A stretch of 64,000 bases of DNA from Sanderia malayensis (lineage: Eukaryota; Cnidaria; Scyphozoa; Semaeostomeae; Pelagiidae), in contig RQOL01000772.1 in assembly GCA_013076295.1 (NCBI GenBank), positions 496,001 through 560,000 of the forward strand, in the 5' to 3' direction. Below are positions 13,401-28,400 of this stretch, in pieces. The notes beneath the pieces were generated by a model. The model had not been told where the DNA came from. It did no database searches and was given only the letters and a program-made list of their open reading frames with translations. The position numbers were made by a program, and so were the translations under genes. Within the stretch, counting starts at the first letter, position 1, and the number at the start of each line of letters is the position of its first letter.

Positions 13401-16400
13401 TTTACTTGTATTTGTAATTGTTTCTTCTTTTCTCTTTTTACTTTCTTTCTTTATTTGTTTTTTTATAGTTTGTATATCTCCTTTTAATTCTGCACTCAAA
13501 CTGCATTTTCTTTTTTTTTTCTTTTTTTCTTTATAATGTTTTTATATTTCTTGCTCAGTGTTTTATGTATCTCGATCACTATTCCTTTTCTTTTTTTGCC
13601 CAACTCTTCTTTGATTTGGTGCAATTTCAACTTCAGTTGGTATACTGATTTAAATTTTTCCAATTTTTTTCTTTGCCTTCTCATTCCAGTTTACTTTGAT
13701 CCTCTTTAATTTCCTTTATTCCGATATTTTCAGCAAAGACATTTGCGGGCTTGGAAATTTCCCTTGTGGCTCAATTGGTAAGAAAGAACGTCTTTTGAAA
13801 TCTATATCAGAACCGTAATTAAAACATATCATCGCTTTTAATTTACTTCATTAGTAAATGTACTTTTCTCAGTGTACTTCATTACGATAATACTCGTATT
13901 ATCACAACGAGGATAGATAACATCAACTTAATCTGATTAAGATTTCCAGGCATAAGTAATCTGGAAATAAAATCTCTCAAAATACTTTAGTCATATCGGG
14001 AGCACTTTCAACCAAATTTGAATTGTACCATGGCACAATTCAAGCTTCCCGATGCAATGATCAGCTCATTGTACCGATAATTTCGTTTTCTTCGGAAGAA
14101 ATCTCTTGTTATGGCATGAGTCCACTGTATAAATCGCTTCTTTTATTGGCTATGTTTATCGTGGTATGATTTCTGACTTCTAAATTCAACTTTTTTCAGG
14201 CATGGCAATGCAGGGTGGTATGTGTAGCAGCAGATATAGCTGCAGCATAGTACAAGATACTGGTCTCAACACTGCTTTTACAGTTGCACAAATGCTTGGC
14301 CACAAGTACGTCATGTTTTTACATTCAAACTTATGTATATATCTGTCTCTCAATAGTGTCCAGTGCGATGTATTCTTGTATTGCCAAGCGGTTTTATCGT
14401 GGCAATTGCGCTGAAACTGCCATTGAAACTACGCATAAAGAATAAGAAATGCCGGTCAGTTAATCGAAGGTTAAACCAATATCGCTCTTACAAATACCGT
14501 ATTTATTCGATTAAGCAAGGGTGCTCTTATATACATTGTTAGAAAAGCGGGACACAATTTTTTTTGTTGTTCAGTGAGCTTATTCTGTGCCCTTGCTAAT
14601 ATGCAAAGCTGTGCGTTGAATCAAATAAGCATGGAATATAGCTACGACAGGCATCAGTCATAATGATTGATTCGTCTACAACATCCGTCTGAAGTCTTAT
14701 CTTATTAACTGATTGTCGTTCTCAATTTCTTTCTCTCTTCTATATGAACGTTATTGTGGAACGGCGTATATTGATGTGTGATTTCTTATCTAGTCTTGGC
14801 CTTGTGTCATTGAAAAGAACTGCCTGTGGCACGTTTGATAGTGGTTCTCACATCATGTCACCGAGGAGGCTGAAAAGTCCCCACACAAACCGATTCAAAT
14901 GGTCGCACTGTAGCAGAAACCAACTGCGTCGATTTCTCAAGTGAGTACAACAGGGCAAATGCTCATGTAGCTTATGTTTCCACAATGCAAAGTCCATGCT
15001 ATATCGGGAGATAGTCTAGAGCGGTTAATTGATGAACAGGTGAATCCCGACAAATTAACCACCTGCTGGAATAGGATTTCATTTGAACGATGCTTCATCT
15101 TATACCGAGGGTCCACACGCGCATGCGTAAATCAGTATAGATAGAATTTGGTATTGTGCAACACGTTGACCAAGTTTACTCAGTAAGATTGACGTACAGT
15201 TACCTTTGGTCATGAAGTTGGGGGCCCTTTAAAAACATTCTTACCCCTCTAACCTCGAAGAGAGCCTTAAAGTGTCGAAGAACCAATCTTGAAATATGGT
15301 GATGTATAAAGGACCAACGCCATCGTCTTGAAACGGACTAAGCATGTGTTATTTTCATTATTTTCATGTTTTTTATTATTTTTCAGCGGAAGAGCTGGGC
15401 GCTGTCTCCTTGACGAAGCAGACGTCAGTGGAAAGCAAAACTTCACTCTGCCAGGTCAACAGTATGATCTGGATGCGCAGTGCGTATTTGCGCATGGGAA
15501 AAACTCGACATTTTGTCCCGGTGCACTGGAGGTATAAGTTATATTTATTTTATGTCATGCTTATTTCAGATATAAATAACTTGCCATGTCTTTGCTTTCC
15601 ACATTGCATTCGAACTAGAATTCTCGGCTATTTTAGAATATCTACACAGTACACGCTATAGCCAAACACACGATGCTTGATATAGCACCATACAGTGTAG
15701 AGTGCAGTGAAATTCAGTGCAGTACAGCTCAACAAAGCATAGTAAAATACAATATGCGGCACAGTGGAATACGGTGCCATGTAGTACAGTCCACTGCTGG
15801 TTATTGATGTCTTTGCGATGGCTGTATGAAGAGATCATAGTCTGATACCAATACTTATGAGTTCTATATTATACTTTGTTATTAGACTGTCTGTAAGACG
15901 TTATGGTGCACACAGAGCAATAGCAATGGAGGTTGCACAACGAATAGAGATGCGGCGGCAGAGAGAACCTTTTGTGATGAAGAGAAGACAAAGGTAAATA
16001 AGTAGAACAATGTGCAATGTGTACCTGCTTCTCTTTTTGTGTGTTTCTATGGGCTTGTTCGTATGAGCCCGCTTACATGGCCAGCTTACTTAGTTCCTTA
16101 GTGAGATTCCACATAATCTTCATTTTCTATTTGGATGAGAAAGCGGGCTGGTCCGCCAGTCGAGATGTCACTGGAGTACTGCCGAGATCTCGGCAAACGC
16201 GCTGAAAATGTTTTCATATGGACACTGCAGCCCGCTTGGCGAGCCAAAAACATGGCAACTGCGCATGTACAATCATTGTTTTTGTTGTCAATCTCTCACG
16301 TGGCAATTTCTACCTCGGCTCGTGGAAAAAGACTTTCTCATGTGAACATGATTCAAATCCGTTTTGCTAAGTGAGCTGGCCTTTATGCATCCTTTTCTTT

Positions 16401-19400
16401 TCCTGCTGTTGAAGCTAATTTAGAGGCCGATGTAGTGATATCAAGCAACAATTTAAATTAATCATGCTAATCAAGGCACAATCTCCTTGCCTGCATATAT
16501 GCGTGTTTGTTTGTGGGTTTTTTAATAAATGTGAAGGAAAACGAATTGAGTGAATGAATTTGAGAATACAGATGACGACCAAAAAGACAGCCATTATGCT
16601 GTCAAGTCCAGTATTTTAAAAATCGGTTACTACAGTAATGCTTCGATTAAACGCCCGGGGCGTTTATTAAATATCTTGATATTTTGGGGGGCGTTTATTC
16701 GAGGGGGCGTTTAAAAGAAGGGGACGTTTAATCCATAACACATATGGTTTTGTCTTTTTTGGTCGCCTTCTAAATGGTGAAACTCATTTGCGTTATGTAG
16801 TTACCAATATATATGTCCTTGAAATCTATACAAAGAAGATTTATATCCATCTTCGAAGAATGGATGAATAGATTAATGAACCTTGTTCTATTACCTGTTG
16901 GACCTGTCGTTTATTCGTTTATTGGATTTGTTCTTTCCATTCTAGTGGTGTATTAGTGGAAGATGCGTTGCGAAAGTGTCCAAAACCGTCCCAATCAATG
17001 GCCAATGGGGCTCGTGGTCAGAATGGTCCATTTGTTCAAGATCATGCGGAGGTGGTGTGGTGAGATCGACAAGAGAGTGCAACAATCCCAGGTGAGTGCT
17101 TTTATATTCAACCTCTGTCCTGCGTGTTCGAGCTTGCATTAAACGCTGTTCGACTGTCTTGATCATCCAATAAAAATAATGCACAAGAATCTATGGTGCA
17201 TAGATCTATCATCAGACAGTTAGCAAAGCTACAGGGCTCATAATCAATGTTCCCATTACTGACTCCGACTGTAAATTGTTCATCACTGATTACCAATTTA
17301 TTGATAAATGATCATCGATCACTGATTGTCGATTACTGATTAGTGATTGATGATTGATGATTGATAATCAATGCCTACGTAAAGGCTATTTATAGTATAA
17401 TATGAAAGATGTTTAAGGCTTCGCTTCTCGTTTCACGGTTGGAAATCATGTCTCTAATCCCAGCTTATCAATCCATAATGACTTGAGTAACACCTTAAAG
17501 GGTTTTTCGGTTGCTTTTCTTCAAAAATATCACCAGCCTTCTCCAACCGAGATCAATAGAATGAGAGCTTCCATCTCAGTCAGGCTGTATTACCACTTAA
17601 TAAGAAGCGAATATTCCAAGCTTTTTACCGATCAAGGAGTTAATCACGATCAATGTGGATTGAATCTGTGAGTGTGTGTAACATCATATATAGAATGTGG
17701 GATCATGTACTCTCGTCTTTTGAAACATGCACACCTGATGCAAAACTTCCCCGTTCAGCATTGATTTCCCATTGATTTATCATTTCTGCATGAAATTTCG
17801 TGCTCAAAGTATCCTTAAAAATCTCGCGATTTATTTGGACAAGCAGATGACTGACTGTATTAGTACTGCGGTTAAGATGACGAATACTTTTAAACATATA
17901 GGATCACTTAGCACTGATTTCAATTATCAATTTTTTTTAATGATTATTAGTCCGTACCAATTTTGTTCCAAATAAGGAAATACCCATAGTCGTGACGTCT
18001 TGTTTCCTTTTAACCTCGTTCTGGAACTTTATTGGATTGACCTGATGCTGTTTTATTTGTTTCGTTTATTGGCCTGGTGTTTCAATGCATTTTGTGATTA
18101 TCTTGATGGGGTTGGTCACAATGAATGTTGCAATTGTATTGCTCAGTAATGAAGTGTAATTTTATCTTGTTCAGTCAAGCAATCATCCAGTGAAACCTCT
18201 ATTTTCAGACACCTCTTTATAGCAGATAGCCCTATCTGATAAAACAGTGTGTAAGGATTTTTGATTTACATCGCTTGCATTCTATTTTACTGAACCTTTT
18301 ATCGAGCGAACCCATCTGGATAACAAGCACTTGTGTTGGTTCAATAGTTGTATTGGATGACGTTGAACAAGTTCAATTTTTTACTTGAAACGAGGCTCTA
18401 GCTATTAGATCCCAATTCATTAGGAGGCTCACATTGAGTTTTGCTACACTCTTGTAATCTCGACGTGCACTTAATAAAGCTAGTAATTACCACTGGAATT
18501 TTTAAGTAGCTAATAAGTCCGCTATGCGCACGAGGTTGAGATTCAAGCTTGAAGTTGAGATTCAAGCTTGGGCTTGAAGCATTTGATCCAACCCACATTC
18601 TGGATTGTGACACACATGAGACAACTGTACACAGTTCGTTTATGATATGACTGTTGCATGAAACAATTTTAGCAGCCAGAGTACACGAGATTATCATGTA
18701 AAAAGCCACGTCGTCATTATCACATTGTATTGTATTACATATAAAACCATAGATTTATGACAAACATATTGTATATCACGCACACACATTATGCCCATCA
18801 CACAGCAACAATTACAATCATTTCCTCGCGGATGAATTTCAATCAACAATTGAGTAGCGTTCTTGTGCATTCACTGCTTTACCAGCTTTATGATGTGTTA
18901 CCGTTAGTTCAAAGAGGTGTTGCGAACGTAAGCAGTGCCACGGATGTTCCATTCGAATCTGCGGTAGGACATTTTAAGTCGGGCGAGAGGCCGCACGTAA
19001 TGCCTCACCCAGTTGGTGTTGGCTTATTCCCTGATCAATCATTGAGCCTATTTACCATGGCTGCTCTCGACACGTGCTGTGTGTGGGTCGTTATATTTAG
19101 AAACAGTCGTTAATTCTTACTGAGTGCCGTAATCGCCCCTTCTCTCTTAACGCCTCTTTTAATAAACGCCATCGAAGGACGACGGAAAATGGCACGTTAC
19201 ATACACAGCTCAATGCACCACGAAGGCATTGCTATCGGAGGAAGATTCATTACAACACCCTTTTTTGGGAACATTGTGCTTACAAATTTTCACTCCCGAC
19301 AATAAGTTCAACATCCAAGCTTTTCATGCCACATTTCTTATAATTCAAAAGTTTCTTGGCTTTTTGTCAGAAAGAGAAACTTGACAAATTGTGCAAGGCT

Positions 19401-22400
19401 CTAATTTCAAAAAACAATCTTCCACTTACTAAACTAACATTAACACAGTATATGCTACGTAATATATTCAATTGTCACTATACTTTGCATAACCTTTGTC
19501 CGTTGTGACATATAATTACGTCTGATATATTAATCTTGTAATACATATTTACAGCGAAAATTAATATATCTATCAAAATGATAACTCTATACCTATCTAA
19601 TGTACAATGTATTCACAGGGTACGGAGGGATATAAATTTCAACGAACAAATTAGAAACAAAATAATCCTATCGATACAAAACGTAACACTAATTATCAAT
19701 GATGCTATTATATATCTGGCCATGTTTGTGACACTATTTGTAAACCTGAGCACCGATAGAGCACTTGGATAACCTATCTACCTGCTTTTGCGAGATTGAA
19801 ATGGCCTTGCACCCATTTTCAAGTCCAACAAATTGACCCAAAATTTTGACCTCCTAATAATGCTCTAAACGCGTCCCACCCACCTCATGTATTTAATTGG
19901 CTAGTCAATTTGGTTAGAGATTCCAAGATGTTTATCTAGCGGGGCATGATCCTATTTTTCATTAAATTGGCGATGGGACAAACAGAGCTGGTTCACAACA
20001 AAACATACAGCCATAATGGCATGATTAGCAATGACTCCCTTCACTTGTTTGGAAGTCACATAGTCATATATTATTAACAGCTATCCTCTTCGGCGTTCGA
20101 GTTTTCAGAATCAGAATGCATCATTTCGCCGTCTTCATCCGATTTTCTCTCTTTTTCGGTTGTCTCTTTCTTCCATTTCATCCTTCGATTTTGAAACCAT
20201 GTTTTCACTTGCGTCTGATTCAGTCCCAGTCTCTCGGCCAGTTTCGTCCTCTGTGGCGTGTTCAGATATTTGTGTTCCGTAAATTCCCGATTTAGCACCA
20301 TCAACTGCAGCTCCGAAAACACTGTTCGCGGCTTTCGGCATTTTCGCCCACTAGCAGTCCGCAGTGCTGGCTTCAATCTAAAGTAGACTGGTAGCGTGTT
20401 CAGTACTGATGGACTTGGGCCTAAAAGTGAAATAAGTCAGCGTGAATAAGTTACACTTGTTTCATCTTTATCCTTCGTCATACAGTTAAGTTATACGTGC
20501 AATAATTGTCCATTTTAATCACAGGTGTGTAGCTGCTATTCCTAGTTATTCGATGTTATAAATACAAGGAAGTAAACTCATAGCATAGAAATATAAAAAT
20601 ATCTTCCGACTGAAGCCTGCAAGCTGTTTGCAAAATCAGAATTACTCCTTGAGAGTATCTGACCCCTTGTTTTATCAGATGTTCCTGCAAAATTCTTTTG
20701 TTTTGGAAGAAATTCCTAAGAAATCCTTTCGCTATCGCTTCTTTCCTTGCCAAATCGTTTCCTTGTTGTTTTAGTATCAATGATATTCCCAACATGGAAA
20801 CGTGTCTCATTAGTTTAGTGTTTGTTTATTTGACATCATATTGAGCCGTAACAAATGACTTCTGTTATTATACTGTATTCCTACGCAAGTATTTTGCCAG
20901 GTACTTATTCGCCTCTCAACGGGTCAAAATTGTGCGTACACAACAACTACAACAACAGTTACGAAACCAGCTGACCAGGTCAGGGACAGAGGTCAAAGCC
21001 TTGTCTAATACCCTTTGGTAAATACAACACTTTTCGGTAAAAAAGTGGATAATGGGAAACATTCCGCGAAGAAACAACACTGTACGTGACGGTAAACAAT
21101 CGAAGGCCTAAGTAAAGATGTTTCTGTTAAGTCATTAACGACGTCGGTACTTTAAAGGGGGATTTCTGAGGATTACTATGACAACATATAGCTGGCCAAG
21201 TATTGATCGCAAAATCGTTGGAAATTAGCTGAAAAATGTCCAGTCGGTGCAAAGCGGTGCAAAGCCGTGCAAGGCGCCATGGTCGTGTGGCTGAATCATG
21301 AATAGAACAATGATTCATGCTTTATATATATGCATCAAAGTTCCGTTTGAATTGCAGCAATACAGAGGAAGGTTAGCTAACTGCTTACCGGCTTCGAGAG
21401 GATCAAATCTATTCAATTAAACATCGCATGGGTGGAGTAGACAACGCCCAAAAACTTCGCATTGTCCAGGAAGCAGTAACTGCTCTCTGTCGCAATGCGT
21501 GGAAGAAACTTTGCTCTTTTTAAGCGACCTCTTTTCTGTATAATATCCGACCCCTCTAATTCAAGCCCCTTTGAAAACCTGAATACCCAACTAAGTGCCC
21601 AGTTATAAGCTTTTTGAACTTACTTTGTCTGCACTGCCGTTGCAGTCGCAACGTATTATGGGTTCAAACATATGGCAAGAAACCAATCAAATTAACATAC
21701 AGTACTCTTCGCAGTTGTTGTATTGATGTAATAAGTACTATTAGCTAGCTACATCCATATAGTTTCTGTTAACCTTGCGTTGAAAGTTGTCAAAAACATC
21801 ATAAATCGCTGGAGTACATTTGACCCAGAACGAGTTAATTGTTACCGTTTAACTGGAATAAGATTCCTTGATGTCTCGAACGGTTGCCTCGATTTCACCT
21901 CTTATCGCGAAAGAGGTCGTTTAAACCATTCATGGGGCAACAAAAGTCAAACATACTGCTATGTGTTGTGACGTCAATTGTTCGTATTGTTCTTTGATCT
22001 GGATGTTCTGCAGCAAAATTGCGAACAATAAAATTGACAAAACCCACAAACATGGACTGAAAATACTAAACGAGGGTTGCGATTCTATATTTCAACAATT
22101 TTTGGCTAATAATGAAATACAAATGATGCATAAGAAAAACTTACAAAGTCTAATTGTGGAAATCTATAAAACCGTGAACCATTATAATCGGGAATACATG
22201 TGGGAATATTTTATATTATAAGAAGATTTTTCGTATAATCTGAGAACTAAGTACATGCCAACTCCCTTTAACAAAAACCCATTGTTTTGGTGCAAACTGT
22301 CTATTATTTACAAGGAGTTTAATGTCGAATACCTTGGACGATTGCATAGAACTTTCAACTTCCCTGAAAAAATTTAAGGCTGGGATACGTATAGTTGAGA

Positions 22401-25400
22401 TGGAAGGAAATAAATTTTGTAATGTTTGCACTTAGAATTGATATGTAGAAGTTTTGTAAATAGTTGGTCTTATGTGTTGTTTGACAATAAACAAACCTTT
22501 TTGAGTGTAAAAAGGTTTTGATCATTTGATTATTAATTTGATTTGACTTGGGTTTTGCCATCTTCGACAGCTCCATATATATACAACTCAAACAAATTTA
22601 TCAATTTCTTTGGTTGGGTTTTGGACAAATCGAGGAGGCTGTATTGGAAACTGTATCATAAAAATACATGCTTCTTTTCCATAAAAAAGTGCTGAGAGTG
22701 AAAGCTAAGAAAGTTCAAAAATTTATATGGTCAACATTTGAAGGTGACATTTCTGTGCAAGCACGAACTACTTAATATTGTTGTTTCTTGAATGTTCGAT
22801 AACATTTAATTCTTGCTAAGAATGCCCTAAGAACGTTTTGGTGCTCAAATTGAGAGGTTGCTAAGAAAGTTTGACTGCTTCTCAGAAGAAACCTTTTCAT
22901 AAAAAACATGAAATGCCAAAACGATATATGGAAACAACAGGTAGATGAGTTTTGACAGCCAGAGCAATTTCACAGAGCTCCTCTTTGTAAACAAATGTTG
23001 ATTGTATTTAGACGAAACATCGACGATTAAGTTTGTTTTCATAGTTCTTACCACGGCAAGACGATCGCTCGAGGCCTCGACGCCAGCTCACTACAAGAAT
23101 AATCGTTCGATAAACACAGTCTATAGCTCGGGTACACTCTAATTCTATAAGATATAACACGTAATAGCGGGTGTGTTTGCTCGCAATTTGGGGCTTCATT
23201 GTATACATGATGATCCGCAGGTCTTATTTTTATTTAAATAATTCACAAACAGAACAAAAAACCTTTGTTGTTGTTCATTTGGTTGTGTGAAATTTGGGGA
23301 TTCTCTCTTCAGAATGTTGTTTACAAGGCGTATACTTTAATGAAACTGTATTCTAGAATAGGGTAACATGCAATCCCTATCGTTTTTTCATGTTTAGCCA
23401 GGGATTTTTGTGGTTTATTGATGACTATAGACACATAATTCAAATTTATGACCCAGCATGTCAAGAAGTCCCTTCTCATAAGCATTACATTGGAGTATGT
23501 TGCTATGCATTTGAACGCGAAACAAAACAGTCAACTTATCTAATTGACTTGTAATATCTTGAACCGTTTGATAGATTAAATTCCTTGTTACACCTTGAGC
23601 ACACAGCATAATTTTGTAGAATAGAGAATTATATACTCAGATTCATAGCACCTGAAACTAGCATTGTGTGATACTCGTAATGGCATTATAAACACAAGTT
23701 CGCATCGTTTTGTTGTTATACTTGGAAAATTATCAGATTCAAGTGAATTCAAGGAATGTTTTGTTACTCGGTGTAAAACTATCATCATTTGCAAGCAACA
23801 ATTAATGAAAGGAGAGAGGTTCAGAAATTTAAACTATGAATAAAATGACATAATTTATCAGATGTTGTAATAAGCTATTATTCAAGTGTCTATTTGTGAT
23901 TCATTTCATTTTCGAGCATAGTAGCTGGAGTCTTGATACAATTATGCTGACCGACTTTACAATAACTCGTCAAGAAAATAACTTAACTTTGTTGGGTTTA
24001 TTGTAAGCTCAATTGTCATGCTGTAACTCAAAACAACTTATGTAACTATTACTAGTTGAAAAATGACGAAGAAATCGCGGGTTCACGTGGGGCATACACG
24101 TCTTTTAACCGCGAAATAGTGACCGACAAAATGAAAAGCAATAACGCAACTGCAGGCTTAGCATATGATAGAGACCTGTATCGCACATGTATTGTTGCAA
24201 TGCACATTAATAAACACTGATTTTGATTAATCGCTTTCTAAATACATGTACACCCATTCGAATTCGAAGTAAGTTTCCTGGACCGAAGTCAGTCTAGCTA
24301 CAGAGTGCGTGAAGCGAAATTAAAACACATCTAACCATATTTATTTTACAGTTCAATAGCAATGAGAGGAACTTTGGGAGAAATAGGGATCAAAACATAC
24401 TTTGTTTTCATGTGGCAAGAGTTTGTTAGAGCGAGTGAGACACTTTAAGGAACCAGATGTTTAGTTCGGAAAACTAGGTCGGTTTTATTTGCACACAGGG
24501 GGCCGTTGTGTGGAAATTGCAGCGCATTTAGCAAAACAACACACATACCTTGGTATTCCTTTTCTGTTGGGCTTGCACACGTATGCATTGCCGGAGGCAT
24601 TCCTGCAGCAGAGGGATGTGATTGATGTTGTAGATGTGGCATGGCATGGTGTGCAAGTCGGTAGGAGAAAGCGTGGTGGTTCATCGCAGCATTGCTCGAG
24701 TTCGGGCCACTTGCAAACCCGTTGGGTAGCAGAGGTAGTACCGATGCTGTAGCTGCCGCGTACGATGGCGAAGATGGTGCCACGTGGTGACCGTTTTTGC
24801 TTTGCAACAAGATGTCGTCTATTCGAAACGAAGGCGATGGACGATCTACGGGTGATGTGGGCGAATATTGCGACGGGCTACCGTAGGTTGGTAGTGGGTA
24901 TGCTTGTAATTGCTGCACGTCGTATCCCACTGGTGCTACTGCGTTCCTTGGTGGTGGCGAATGCGGATAGTCACTCTGGAATGGATACTGCTGTTGGCAA
25001 TACATCTGGCTTGTGTATTTTATAATTGTTATTCCACTGTCTTTGCAGTATATAGTCCACTTGCGTTTTGTTTATACTTGTCTCGAAGCTTGCTCAAGTT
25101 TTATTTTAACTTGCAAATGTTCTTCTTGAAATTTGTCTTCGTTTGTGTTTTGAAAAACCCTCTCGTGTCTTGTTTGACGTAAACTTGCTCTGTTGCTATT
25201 GTGTTCAGAGCTCTTCACCTGTACCGTACTGTAAGTGTAAGCAAACTGACTGTAACGCACAGTGTCGTATCCTGCGCTTTATAAACACGCGTCGTGGCTG
25301 TATGTTGCTCTGTTCCAGTGTGCTGGCGGCTGTTGGTAGAACCGCCTTTGTCGCCTTGAACAGCAAAGGTACCGGCCCGCATCGGTTGTATATAATCTAA

Positions 25401-28400
25401 CGCTTGATTGACAGGTGCCTGACTGAAAACCTGACAGAGAAGTCACACACTGCTATTTCTCTCTCAACCAAACGAAAGCTACTGCGACCTGAGATGCAAT
25501 TTGCTTTTGCTTCAAAAACATTTATTTTCCTGCGACTTGAACGGTTGCAAGTTAACAAGACTTTTCTTATTCTTCTCCTGAAGATTTGAAGACACCATGT
25601 GGAAAGTCGTCGTGCATTCACCATAACATTTCCAAATAACAGTCTAAATATTTTGTTTTAGGCACCGATTTGAATCCATCGAAGAACAATCACGCCTCAT
25701 ATTAAACAATTAACTGTGCGATTAAGTGATAATGAATTAACCCTTCACACGCAAACCGAATTACTTCTTCAATATGTACTCAATGGCGGTGGGTGGATTA
25801 ATGGCGAATTTTCCAGAAGGCCGAGTGTCTGTAAGGAAAAACGTGGCTTCCAGTGGAAAGCAAACAGGCCATGTTTCCACGAAATTTCTTTGTTATCATC
25901 CGTGTTCAGTTTCCCAATTCCCATCGTCTTTTATGAGTCAGCTCTTCATTAACAATTTATTTTCGTTTTTTTTCTTCAGCTGAATGAATGTCAAAAAGCC
26001 TCCTTTTATAAGAAACCGTCTGTAAGAAACCACAACTCAAAAATCAGAAAAGGTTAAGAAACTGCAGTACTCCAGGCAAAAAACTTTTAAGAAAATGATT
26101 CAATTTGGAAAATATACAAATATCCAGAATTCACATTTATTCAAAGAAAACTTTGCTTGGGTCGCGTAAAACTGTGTTGTTCACATGATGTTCTTTTTAA
26201 TCATTTTATTCATTGTTCTAATTCACATGAATTTTTTATAAAATCATAGAAAAATCCTGAGAAGCTCTCACGAAACTTGAGCTCAGAAATGTTCCGATAT
26301 CTGAAGAAACTGGAGTATTTGTTGTCCATGTGTCCAGGTTGGTTTGTGATAAAAAGAATGGTTTGAGGATGGTATACATGTAAGAGGTTTCGATACGAGA
26401 TATATTGTAGTCCATCGAGGTCTAAAGTTAAGAGTTTTTATGGACCACATTAGTGAATGAATGTCTAAAGCGGTCTATAATCATAATTTCTTTTAAAGAT
26501 ATGTATCTTTGGAGTCTCAAAATGTGTCTATAATAAAATATAAGAGAACTAGAATATGTTTTACAGCTGTCCATGTGGAGATCTTGCTAATTTGTGCACC
26601 GGTTGGCACAAATGTTGTCCCACGTGTGTGCGACATGCTGTCTTCTCCTTCGCAAGGGCCGCGTCCGCACTTACGGGGCCATTTCAGTTGGGTCATACAT
26701 AAGCTTTATATGGAATTTCGCCTGTTGTGGGTGGTACCTATTCATAATTTTACCGAGAAGATCCATTTTTTATTGGGCTTTATGTTTGTCTAGCTCCTAC
26801 TTTGGCTTCAGTCTGCAATGCTTTGTGACATGTCATATGTGCTCATTACTGTCAGAGCAACCCACATGTGCTCATGCAGATGTAATGTATTTGCTACATT
26901 GTGCTTCAGACTGAAGAAGTAATAAGACTGAATGGACGGGAGAACGGGTTCTGATTCGTTATGCCTCTGGAGACATTGGTCATAACATGACATTTTGCTT
27001 TCCACCGTAATGGCGTCAGTATGCTTGTAACTAGATTAACCCGAGTTAACAAAAAAGCGATCATGGATCAGCAGCAACACTCGTCAACTTCGAGGTCATA
27101 TTTCGCAACCCTTCTCATTCTAAAAACCTAATAATAATATAATAATGTAGAATGCTTCTCTCCTCTGTCGTTCTTGGTAACAGGAATAGATGCTTTGAAT
27201 TCACCATTACACGCACTGCACACACATGAACACATCGAATTCACACTGCGCCTGTGTATAACTGTTGTGGCCTCTTGACTCAGTTCGAATGGACCAGGAT
27301 GGCATTCATTTCAATGTCGAAATTGCTTGCATGTTCACTGATGGCCACAGAGGTCTATCTTGACCTGCGTCTTGAACAACGACATTGCAATGGAGAGTTT
27401 CCCGATCCCCCCCCCCCCCACCAATTCAACAAAACAATATTGGCTCCCATCTATTCGTCACATCAGTCATGTAATTAGGTAGTGGAATTGATATTTTTAA
27501 GAATGCATGCTTTCACTCTTTTTTACGTCTATTTTGACACACTAGATGCTCATTAGGGTGGAGACATCAGCTCGGTGCAATGGAGTTCATGCACAAGTTG
27601 TAATTCAGGCGTAAGGGCCTGAACATTGAACCGATCAACTTGCAAACATTTCTAATAATGTTTGCAGAATCATGTTCATATTATTTGTGCTCAGTTAAAA
27701 ATGTTATCTAAGCAACCGCAAATATTACATTTGTTGGCAGGATTCTGTGACGTTTTTAATGGAGCATGTTTTAAAATTGGCTTCAATTTCCCACCAGTCT
27801 TAGTATATTTAGAGAACAAACAAGAATCACTTAGGGACACTTTGTAAGCTTCCTTGTGGAAACGTGCAACAGATTTCAGACTCGATACGCTGGAATTTGA
27901 ACCTGTTTTTGAAGGTTGGTAGACCCAAGTCCAAGTAAATGCAGATATAGTCGTGATGGGACTCACGAGGCAAGCCTCGTGGCAAACAAAACATTTGTGT
28001 GGCCAAGAGTATATTTTCAGTTTGCTATACTGGGTAATTTCTTCGTTATGATACGCCATGGCGAGATTTGAATACTCCGTCAAACATATAGAAGGAGCAA
28101 AACACAGAAAAGCAACTTGTGTTGTTGAATTAGACTTTCGACAGTGTATTAAATTATGAGAATACCGCCTCGTTTGCAACCGTCAGGTATGCGAAAAGAG
28201 GCTGCGATTGGCCATAACGAACTGAGAGGTCACTTGATAATGTCTTGAATGATACAATGTTCTTATTCACACTGAATCACATCATAGTATTTAATGAGTC
28301 AGTAATAAGGAAATGGATCAATTTGCATCTCATGATCAGTACACTTTGCTCCTATTTTTAATCAGTTTGTTTTGCTTTCTCGCTCTTACATCAATGTGAT

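Noticed and set aside
27691..28179. 162-codon open frame on the minus strand
   Set aside because: No family resemblance and no splice or promoter context. Its length is possible by chance in 64 kb read on both strands. Kept as unproven rather than called a gene.
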